Below are positions 41,469 to 47,518 of a stretch of DNA of 47,518 nucleotides, in pieces. Under the pieces are notes generated by a model. The model was given only the letters and a program-made list of their open reading frames with translations, had not been told where the DNA came from and searched no databases. The stretch is from contig NZ_AYOY01000147.1 in assembly GCF_000508185.1 (NCBI RefSeq), positions 1-47,518 on the forward strand. The letters are read 5' to 3'. A program made the position numbers and the translations under genes. Positions within the stretch are counted from its first letter, which is position 1. Each line of letters starts with the position of its first letter. The stretch comes from Sphingobium sp. C100. GTDB taxonomy: Bacteria > Pseudomonadota > Alphaproteobacteria > Sphingomonadales > Sphingomonadaceae.

Positions 41469-41696
41469 TCAATGGGCCGGCGACAGCGAGCGCAGCTTTT
41501 GATTGAGCGTCTTCACACTCTCTGCGTTCGAGCATTCCTGTGCGTCGCGATGCGTGCCATCGGCGCACGCCTTCAGGACTTCCGCGAGCTCTTGCGGGTG
41601 AGCTTTGAGGTAATCCTTTCCGCGGGCGGGGGGTTGGCACGCCACCAGAAACGCCGGGACCAAAAGCACAAATGCCCTGAAGATGGTTGCCTTCAT
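41469..41696 (-). CDS. eexN: EexN-family entry-exclusion lipoprotein
   Basis: This is a 75-aa lipoprotein with lipobox FLVAC. The mature part has DYLKAHPQELAEVLKACADG and AQECSNAESVK, the two-Cys EexN pattern. Entry-exclusion proteins prevent uptake of a second copy of the same element. It sits between virB5 and virB6, the common place for eexN, with 4-nt overlap to virB5. Confidence 0.87.
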   Translation of the reverse strand: MKATIFRAFVLLVPAFLVACQPPARGKDYLKAHPQELAEVLKACADGTHRDAQECSNAESVKTLNQKLRSLSPAH

Positions 41697-42403
41697 TGAT
41701 GAAGGCTCCCAAGCTTACTTGCTAAGATTTGCTCGCTCTCCTGCTGCGATCGAATGCGCTGCTCCGCCTGCTGCCTCATTGTAAGAGCCTGGAGTTGCAC
41801 CGAGTCGTTCTGGATATGAGCATTTTCCACCCCGACACGGGCTTGAATATCCATCACGTCCTTCGCGTCAGACGCAGTGTCCAGCGACGAGCGCAGTTCC
41901 TCGAGACCCGTCGTTCGCTGGGCGGTGACGCCATATGCTGCCTCGGCAATCGCCGCGTCACGCGCTGCCATTTCGCCATTGCGGGAGATTGAATCGCGGC
42001 TTGAACGCTCGAAAGCGGTCGCGTCAGGGCGGAGCACAGGAAGATCGACCCGATAGTTGCTGCGAATCCGATCTGCGGAAGATCCAAGACTGCCGAGGCC
42101 TGTCGTGTCCGAAGACATAAGGCGCTGAATGTCCCGTGCTTCGCTTGGCAAGAGGTGACGAACGGCGTCGGTGTTCAGAGACGAGGCAATCTGATTGACG
42201 TTCGTCAGCTTGTTGACGCTGTTGAACATGTCGGTGGCCTGGGAAATCTGCTGCTTCCCCTGTTCGATCATCGACAGGGTGTTCTTCACCGTCGAGAGGG
42301 TCTGCAGGAACGTGCTGGAATCATAGACCGGGATGCCCTGCGCGAACGCCGGCACCGAGATCGCCAATCCGCCGACAACCGCCAGCGCTCGAATTGCTCT
42401 CAT
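41693..42403 (-). CDS. virB5: VirB5-like pilus-tip protein
   Basis: This is a 236-aa secreted protein with signal peptide MRAIRALAVVGGLAISVPAFAQ and a long helical body (KNTLSMIEQGKQQISQATDMFN, then AAYGVTAQRTTGLEELRSSLD and the Gln-rich C-terminal helix). This is the usual VirB5/TrbJ architecture for the pilus-tip adhesin. The ATG at 42403 has GGATAAGGT upstream and starts 4 nt after virB4. Confidence 0.9.
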   Translation of the reverse strand: MRAIRALAVVGGLAISVPAFAQGIPVYDSSTFLQTLSTVKNTLSMIEQGKQQISQATDMFNSVNKLTNVNQIASSLNTDAVRHLLPSEARDIQRLMSSDTTGLGSLGSSADRIRSNYRVDLPVLRPDATAFERSSRDSISRNGEMAARDAAIAEAAYGVTAQRTTGLEELRSSLDTASDAKDVMDIQARVGVENAHIQNDSVQLQALTMRQQAEQRIRSQQESEQILASKLGSLHQ

Positions 42404-42407
42404 GACC

Positions 42408-44825
42408 TTATCCTTTCCTTCTGGTGGTGGCACGGCGGCGCTCGTGAAAGACGGGCAGCCATTGGCTGGGATCGTCGCCATGTTCGCGGCGAACCTGATC
42501 GAGGATTCCGACGGTTTCGGTGGTGCCCGAGAGCACGGCCAGCTCGTCGGACAGGCCGCCGAGATCCAGTTCCACCACGATCGAATCGTGACCCTGCTTG
42601 ACCAGAAACCGCCGGCTTTCGGGGATTAGATCGTTTCTGATGAGCTTGAACTCGGCGCGGGTGAGCCCGAGTCCATCGATATAATCAACCTCCCGGCCAT
42701 GGGGGTTGGGCAAGAGGATCTTGGTGGCGACCTGCTCCATGATGCTATGCGAGATGTCCGATCGCAGAGCGTCAGCCGGGCTTTGCGTCCCGAACACCAG
42801 AAAGGCATTCTGCTTTCGGTAGGTCTTCAGACCGTCCTGCGCGAAGGCGCGGAACGCATCATCGCCCAGCGCCTTCCAGAACTCGTCGATATCGATCACG
42901 AGGCGACGGCCATCGAGCAGCGCATCGATCCGATGGAACATGTACATCATCAGCGGCGTGCGGATCTCGGGATTGTCCAGAAAATCCGTCATGTCGAAAC
43001 CGATGAATCGGGCTTCGAGAGTCAACTCATCCCGGTCATTGTCGAACACCCAACCAAGTGCGCCGCCGCGCGACCATTTCTCAAGCCGAGCGCCTATCCC
43101 TTCCGGATCGCGCTGTCCGAGCAATTGACGAAGCGCAAGAATGGACCGCTCCTCCGGGGGAAGGCGTCCGATCGAGAGTATGCCCTCATCGATCATCCGC
43201 TCCTGCGTGACGCCCAGCTGGACGCCCGATGGAGTCACCAGATGCCGGATCAGCCTGCCGAGGAAGACGATGTTGCCCGGGGTCTGCTCAAGCGCGCGGA
43301 GCGGCGCAAACCCGGTCGGCACCCCATTGCGCAGCGCCAGATAGGTGCCGCCGGATGACCGCACATAGATCTCGGCCCCTCGGTCCTTGTCGATGAAGAT
43401 CTGCTGCGCGCCGGTTTTCTCCAGCTGCGCCATCAGGAAATTCTGGACGACGGTTTTGCCGCCGCCCGACGGCCCGATGATCAGCGTGTGGCCAAGATCG
43501 TTCACATGGAAGTTGAAATAGAAGGGAGACTGGGCCGCGGTCTTCATCAACGCGATCGCGGCGCCCCAGTGATTGCCATCGGGCTTGCCGGCAGGGAAAG
43601 TGTGGAACGGGGAAAGCGCGGCAAAATTGCGTGACGTGATCGCCGCTGGCCGCGCACGCCATGCGAAGTTGCCAGGAAGCTGCGACCAGAAGGCGGCCTC
43701 CAGCGCCGGACCCTCCCGAGCGGCTACCAGACCCGCGTCGGCAAGGGCGGCCCGTGCGGTCGAGAGATTTTCGGCCAGGCGTTTTTGATTTTCACCGAAA
43801 ACCGCGAGCGAGAAATGATGCTCGCCCAGGACGAACCGATTGCTCTGCAGATCGTCGGCCGCGTCGGCCAGTTCGAGCGCCTGGCTTGCAGCGGCATCCT
43901 CCGTCGAGGCCATCTGGTTCTGGCGACGGCGCAAGCGCTCGGAGGCCCGAGCCTTGCCCATGAACGCAAAGGACTGCGTCACGACGAACGCGAGATCTTG
44001 GCTGAGGAGCGCGTTCATCTGACCTGGCCGCGTCATGGCCGGATATTCGCGGATGCCGAACAGGCCGACGAACCGGCTCGTATCATGCGCCCGTACCTCG
44101 ACCGTCTCGCGGCCGAAGATCACGCGTTCCCCATAGATGGCGGAGCCGAGATGACCGCGGACTAAGGGCACCCTGCCAGCACGGCCCATCATCACCAGTT
44201 CGAGCACCTCAAGCGGCTGCGAGAACATCAGGCCATTGTGCTCGTACAGGTGCAGGCGTTGGGGCCGGCAGCGTGCGAGGAGCTTCTCAATGTCACGCGC
44301 CTTATCCTCAAAGCGGGCAAGCTCGTCCTCATCGACTTCGGTCCCCTCTTTGCGCGCCGATGCCAGGCGTCGAAGCAGTACGCCGGTACGATCAGCCGAT
44401 CCGACCGACGGCCGCATGATGAGGGTCAGGTAGAGTTCGTTGACGAACATGCGCTTGGCGGTCACCCGCGCGCGGTATTTTGCATCGAGATCGGCCGCAA
44501 AGGCTGAGCGAAACTCGCCTTCGGGATAGTCCGTGATCGGCCGGCGGACGATATGGGTCCAGATCGCGAGGCGGTCGTCGGCGATATTGCGCAGCGTGCC
44601 GTTGAGCTTTTCGTGCCAGTCGTTGAGATGGATTGGGTCGGCCGTCTCGAATGCGAGGCCGTCGAGCTTGAACATCATCATGAGGTCGCGCCCGTCGAGC
44701 GCAATGACGCTGTCGTCGATATGACGCGCATACGGGAGATAGCGCGCGGGGTCGGCCTCTTGTCTGAGGATCCGCCACGGCGTCCGGGCGGCAGCGCCGC
44801 CCAACGAACTGGCCCGGCTAGCCAT
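42408..44825 (-). CDS. virB4: VirB4 secretion ATPase
   Basis: This is an 805-aa protein. The N-terminal domain (about 1-440) is typical of the VirB4/CagE/TrbE family. Walker A is IIGPSGGGKTVV, Walker B is LVIDIDEFWKAL, and VFGTQSPADAL is the conserved motif downstream. It energises pilus assembly and DNA transfer. The ATG at 44825 overlaps the virB3 stop; an upstream in-frame start at 44852 lies within virB3. Confidence 0.95.
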   Translation of the reverse strand: MASRASSLGGAAARTPWRILRQEADPARYLPYARHIDDSVIALDGRDLMMMFKLDGLAFETADPIHLNDWHEKLNGTLRNIADDRLAIWTHIVRRPITDYPEGEFRSAFAADLDAKYRARVTAKRMFVNELYLTLIMRPSVGSADRTGVLLRRLASARKEGTEVDEDELARFEDKARDIEKLLARCRPQRLHLYEHNGLMFSQPLEVLELVMMGRAGRVPLVRGHLGSAIYGERVIFGRETVEVRAHDTSRFVGLFGIREYPAMTRPGQMNALLSQDLAFVVTQSFAFMGKARASERLRRRQNQMASTEDAAASQALELADAADDLQSNRFVLGEHHFSLAVFGENQKRLAENLSTARAALADAGLVAAREGPALEAAFWSQLPGNFAWRARPAAITSRNFAALSPFHTFPAGKPDGNHWGAAIALMKTAAQSPFYFNFHVNDLGHTLIIGPSGGGKTVVQNFLMAQLEKTGAQQIFIDKDRGAEIYVRSSGGTYLALRNGVPTGFAPLRALEQTPGNIVFLGRLIRHLVTPSGVQLGVTQERMIDEGILSIGRLPPEERSILALRQLLGQRDPEGIGARLEKWSRGGALGWVFDNDRDELTLEARFIGFDMTDFLDNPEIRTPLMMYMFHRIDALLDGRRLVIDIDEFWKALGDDAFRAFAQDGLKTYRKQNAFLVFGTQSPADALRSDISHSIMEQVATKILLPNPHGREVDYIDGLGLTRAEFKLIRNDLIPESRRFLVKQGHDSIVVELDLGGLSDELAVLSGTTETVGILDQVRREHGDDPSQWLPVFHERRRATTRRKG

Positions 44826-45153
44826 GTGCAAAGCCCCGGCGTTTCGCCCCATCGACCGGCAGGGGCGAGTAGGAGCTTCCGCCCCACCATCCCCGATTGC
44901 GGCAGCGTGCTTTTGTCATTGTCCAGAGCCACAGGAGGCGGAAAGCGTTCGCATCGTGCCGCACGATCAGCCTGGCTATGGCCAGAAAGGCCCCAGCTAG
45001 GGCGAAGGCGTAAAGCGGGTTCCCGGTGATGATGAGCGTCAGGCACGCCGCCAGCGCGATCGGCAGCGATGCTTCGATCGGAACGCCCAACCACATCGTC
45101 GGCCGGGTCACGGCCAGGAAGAGCGTTTCTTCCCTAAGCTTTTCGTCGTCCAT
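44818..45153 (-). CDS. virB3: VirB3 inner-membrane protein
   Basis: This is a 111-aa protein with the VirB3 pattern LFLAVTRPTMWLGVPI, then one or two hydrophobic helices (ALAACLTLIITGNPLYAFALAGAFLAIARLI) and the FRLLWLW segment. It forms part of the inner-membrane complex with VirB4. It starts 10 nt after virB2. The last 25 residues are longer than usual. Confidence 0.92.
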   Translation of the reverse strand: MDDEKLREETLFLAVTRPTMWLGVPIEASLPIALAACLTLIITGNPLYAFALAGAFLAIARLIVRHDANAFRLLWLWTMTKARCRNRGWWGGSSYSPLPVDGAKRRGFAHG

Positions 45154-45163
45154 CCCAGCGCAC

Positions 45164-45505
45164 TCACGCGCCGCCAGTGATGGTATCGACGATCCACTGC
45201 GCGCTGAACACGATGAAGATGCCGACGATGACGGTGACCAGGAGGCCCAGGCTCGCCCGTCCGGTGAAGAACATGAAACCCACGATGACGACGGCGATCA
45301 CTGCGATCGTTTTCGCAAAAGTACCGGTCAGCCAGGTCTTGATGTTCTCGGCCATCGAGGTGACGCCGTCGGCCGCTTGAGCATGGGCCGGATCGGTGAG
45401 CAGGAGCGACACCGCAATGACCGCGATAAACAGCGCCATATACTGCACGAAAGAGCGCCGGCGCGGCGTCAACCATATTTTGGAATTGGTCGCTAAGGCA
45501 GTCAT
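45164..45505 (-). CDS. virB2: VirB2 major pilin
   Basis: This is a 113-aa pilin precursor. A long charged leader (MTALATNSKIWLTPRRRSF) is followed by hydrophobic helix 1 with the AHAQA cleavage site, then two TM helices (TIAVIAVVIVGFMFFTGRA and GLLVTVIVGIFIVFSA) separated by the short SLG loop. The pilin is polymerised through VirB4 and VirB11. ATG at 45505 overlaps virB1 by 4 nt; an in-frame frame opening to 45589 is inside virB1. Confidence 0.94.
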   Translation of the reverse strand: MTALATNSKIWLTPRRRSFVQYMALFIAVIAVSLLLTDPAHAQAADGVTSMAENIKTWLTGTFAKTIAVIAVVIVGFMFFTGRASLGLLVTVIVGIFIVFSAQWIVDTITGGA

Positions 45506-46176
45506 TCGGCTTGTCCTTTCGGTGAACTGTTGGATGCTCCCCCAAAGACCATCAATGATGCCGTCTGCGCCCCCGCAGTGGTGTCCCATGCCTCTTGGAC
45601 GCGCGGCGTGCGAACGCCCGCCGAAGGCTGCGCGACTGTGGGTTCCGGCTTCACTGGCGCGGGCAAAGCGGCGGGTTCTGGGATCGCTTGGCGCCTGATC
45701 GCCGGCACGACGACACTCGACGACGCATAGACGCGGCCGACATAGCCATTTCCGAACCCGCGCGAACGACTGCCCGTATTGTACATCGACATGGCGGTCG
45801 CGATGGCCACCTCTGTGGAAGGGCTGGAGCGCACAACGTTCAGATAGTTAGAAGCCAGCACGCGTGCAGCTGCGGCGAGATTACGGCAGGGATCGAAAGC
45901 GTCATCGACCGACAGGCCAAGCCACCTGAGATTTGCGCTGTTGATTTGCCCTAGGCCAAGATCGATGTTGTAACCGCGGGCAATGAGCGATCGCGCGGCT
46001 GCGGCGGCCGACACCCGATCGCTGGGATTGGGTGCGGCAACACCCTTCGCATTCACGCCGATGGCGTAGGGGTTGAAATGACTTTCGGTGTGGACGACCG
46101 ACACAAGCGTTTCGACCGCAACCGATGGTGCGCATTGCTGCGCCAGTCCGACCACGGTTGCGAGCTCAAGGATCAC
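45502..46176 (-). CDS. virB1: VirB1-like lytic transglycosylase
   Basis: This is a 224-aa SLT-domain protein. The catalytic Glu is E31 in HTESHFNP, and GLGQIN, DPCRNL and AMSMYNTGS are the family motifs. It opens peptidoglycan for the channel. No classic signal peptide is visible at the GTG start (46176). The C-terminal 60 residues form a Pro-rich, variable tail. It overlaps the KikA-like gene by 4 nt. Confidence 0.93.
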   Translation of the reverse strand: MILELATVVGLAQQCAPSVAVETLVSVVHTESHFNPYAIGVNAKGVAAPNPSDRVSAAAAARSLIARGYNIDLGLGQINSANLRWLGLSVDDAFDPCRNLAAAARVLASNYLNVVRSSPSTEVAIATAMSMYNTGSRSRGFGNGYVGRVYASSSVVVPAIRRQAIPEPAALPAPVKPEPTVAQPSAGVRTPRVQEAWDTTAGAQTASLMVFGGASNSSPKGQAE

Positions 46177-46535
46177 TGTGGTGTGGCCCCTCGTTCGCTG
46201 AGAGACGCTGGCAAGCTTTCGATATTCGCAAGCGAATAGGATTGCTGCCGCCCGTCGGTGAACGTCACCACCACCCGGCGCCGCGAAGCGGAATCGCGAT
46301 CATAGACCTTGGTCTTCGCCACGCCACCACCGGAGCAGCCGGGGAATGAACCGCCCAATGCCAGACGCTCCCAGAGCTTCACCATAGGTGGCACGCAGGC
46401 GGGGTACTGGGTCGCACCGCCCGGGTTCGAGAGGCAAAGCAAAACCTGGCAGCCCAGATCGTTGGCGGACGCAGGAGCCCCCTGGGCGGACATCGCCACG
46501 ATCGGCACGGCAAGGGCAAGGCGCAGGCGCTGCAT
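46173..46535 (-). CDS. TrbM/KikA/MpfK-family conjugal transfer protein
   Basis: This is a 120-aa secreted protein with signal peptide LRLALAVPIVAMSAQGAPASA. LGCQVLLCLSNPGG, YPACVPPM and GGSFPGC give the four-Cys pattern of the TrbM/KikA family, which is needed for efficient mating-pair formation. It heads the transfer operon, has GGAGAAATC before the ATG and overlaps virB1. It is preceded by a 238-bp control region. Confidence 0.8.
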   Translation of the reverse strand: MQRLRLALAVPIVAMSAQGAPASANDLGCQVLLCLSNPGGATQYPACVPPMVKLWERLALGGSFPGCSGGGVAKTKVYDRDSASRRRVVVTFTDGRQQSYSLANIESLPASLSERGATPQ

Positions 46536-46773
46536 CTGATTTCTCCGCTTTTCAGCGCCGCTGCATTAAAATGCGCCGACCACTCTCCGTTGAAAATCAC
46601 CTCTCTTTTGAACCCGGTGGGGCAATTTCGGGCAATCCCCCCACAAGGGGGGGGGAGGTAGAAGGTCGTGCAAGACGGCAGGAATGCAGGGCGGCGTCGA
46701 TCGCCAGCCACCTCTTGAGCCTCAAGTCGGAGAGACCTGAAGCGCCTATTCGCTATCGTGGGGAGCGACGCTT
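46536..46773 (-). promoter_or_regulatory. control region of the transfer operon
   Basis: This 238-bp gap lies between the LuxR stop and the KikA-like start. On the minus strand TTCAAC, 17 nt, TTTTAA is a possible but weak promoter. A palindromic CTTGA-GCC-TCAAG lies near 46714-46726, and a C-run hairpin (about 46645-46660) may terminate the luxR transcript. No classical tra/lux box can be confirmed. Confidence 0.4.
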
Positions 46774-47505
46774 CTAGACGAGCGCGTCGATGTTCAGATG
46801 TCCGTCGCGGACCGCGCGAAGCACGAGCTGGGTCCGGCGACGCACGCCATACCGCCGGCGCGCACCTTCGACATATTCATGGACAGTGTCGCGGCTCAGG
46901 CCCAGAATCTGTCCGATTTCCCAGTCGCTCTTGCCCTGTGCCACCAGATCAATGCAGTCGATCTGGCGCGGGCTGAGCGCTATCGGGACGTTTGCCAGTT
47001 CATCGGGACCGAGAAGGGCTCGAGCCTGGTCGAACGCAACCGTGCCAATCAATCGGGCAGAGAGAAGGTCCGGGCCTGAGATCGTCTCGTCGCCTTGCCG
47101 GGCTACTGTAAACATCGCGTCAGGCTCATCGCGCATCCTGATCGGCATAGTAAACCCAGATGCCAGTCCATGCGCGCGACCCCGTTCAAGGATCGAAAGC
47201 TGGCGGGCATTGGGCGCGATATAATCGCCGATTTGATCCCAAGTGAGCCCGGACACGGTCTTGGCACAGGCGACGTGGACGGGATCGTCAAGATGGAGGC
47301 GCGCGTCTCTCACCTCCTCGACCCAGCGCGCCGGATAGGTCGTTATCAGCAGGGCTTTTCGGGTGGTGCGTTTCAGGTCGGCATTGTGCACCAATGCGAA
47401 CCAGCGGAATCCGAACTGGCGCACAATCGCATAGAGCAAGGATTTGAGCTGATCGAGCGTCGTCGCCTGCCGACATTCGGCTTCGAATGCGGTGATTTCG
47501 CCCAA
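46774..47505 (-). CDS. LuxR-family autoinducer-binding regulator
   Basis: This is a 243-aa protein (TTG start at 47505; the frame is open to the window edge, so it may begin further upstream). The N-terminal domain (about 10-165) matches the autoinducer-binding fold (FGFRWFALVHN, then TYPARWVEEVRD and DPVHVACA). The C-terminal HTH is LSPRQIDCIDLVAQGKSDWEIGQILGLSRDTVHEYV. It stands directly upstream of the transfer operon on the same strand, as expected for a TraR-like activator. No luxI homologue is in the window. Confidence 0.87.
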   Translation of the reverse strand: MGEITAFEAECRQATTLDQLKSLLYAIVRQFGFRWFALVHNADLKRTTRKALLITTYPARWVEEVRDARLHLDDPVHVACAKTVSGLTWDQIGDYIAPNARQLSILERGRAHGLASGFTMPIRMRDEPDAMFTVARQGDETISGPDLLSARLIGTVAFDQARALLGPDELANVPIALSPRQIDCIDLVAQGKSDWEIGQILGLSRDTVHEYVEGARRRYGVRRRTQLVLRAVRDGHLNIDALV

Positions 47506-47518
47506 GCGGCCGGCATCT

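Noticed and set aside
46645..46662. C-run/G-run hairpin after the LuxR gene as a strong terminator
   Set aside because: The stem is only a homopolymer and the following bases lack a T tract, so it is mentioned within the control region but not called as a terminator.

Overview
The window looks like the backbone of a conjugative element (an integrative conjugative element or a large plasmid) from a GC-rich alphaproteobacterium, most likely a sphingomonad. The grounds are the high GC content, a complete VirB/VirD4 mating-pair apparatus with a KikA-like first gene, an EexN lipoprotein and an LPD7 protein, a mobC-relaxase pair, parAB, a DUF3768 gene, an alphaproteobacterial GTTC-N7-GTTC SOS box, and an arsRCC-acr3-arsN2-arsH operon. 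Genus and element type are inferences. No integrase, replication initiator, tRNA, rRNA, CRISPR array or intact insertion sequence is visible.

Layout. 0-4.7 kb (+): small backbone genes, namely a PP-loop/PAPS-reductase-like protein, a DUF2493 (SLOG) protein, a HEPN-like protein and ssb. Two of them sit behind an identical 45-bp leader block. 4.8-8.35 kb (+): a six-gene arsenic operon, each gene coupled to the next, driven by a promoter embedded in an operator that overlaps the arsR start codon. 8.5-9.2 kb (-): a small ORF plus a secreted-type SNase nuclease behind an SOS box. 9.4-10.7 kb: a single-domain response regulator converging on a MbcA/Xre-RES toxin-antitoxin pair. 11-13.05 kb: small conserved backbone genes, including a DUF3768 gene that appears to have lost its stop codon ahead of an intrinsic terminator. 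13.2-17.1 kb (+): a one-TM small protein, parA, parB, a candidate oriT, mobC and the relaxase.

17.1-33.4 kb is a mixed-strand cargo block lying between the relaxase and the coupling-protein gene. It reads as a defence island: an XRE-ImmA/IrrE regulator with a partner gene, a protein with two HNH-like zinc modules, a frameshifted gamma-glutamylcyclotransferase, several PD-(D/E)XK-like nucleases, and a coupled nuclease/HEPN-zinc-ribbon pair. It ends with a tightly packed five-gene operon (winged-helix Fic protein, OLD/GajA-like ATPase-TOPRIM nuclease, UvrD/GajB-like helicase, N-terminal-domain/GIY-YIG protein, PD-(D/E)XK protein) and an AbiEi antitoxin whose AbiEii toxin has been truncated. The Fic-led operon is the strongest candidate for an undescribed system. 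It resembles Gabija with three extra genes and has an elaborate TTGCGC operator array whose last inverted repeat runs into the Shine-Dalgarno sequence.

33.5-47.5 kb (-): a single transfer transcription unit (kikA-virB1-B2-B3-B4-B5-eexN-B6-B7-like-B8-B9-B10-B11-virD4-LPD7) in which neighbouring genes overlap or are at most 18 nt apart. It is preceded by a LuxR-type regulator in the same direction. The relaxase and MobC would process oriT, VirD4 would pass the nucleoprotein to the VirB channel, ParAB and SSB would support maintenance and establishment, and the cargo would supply arsenic resistance and anti-phage functions.
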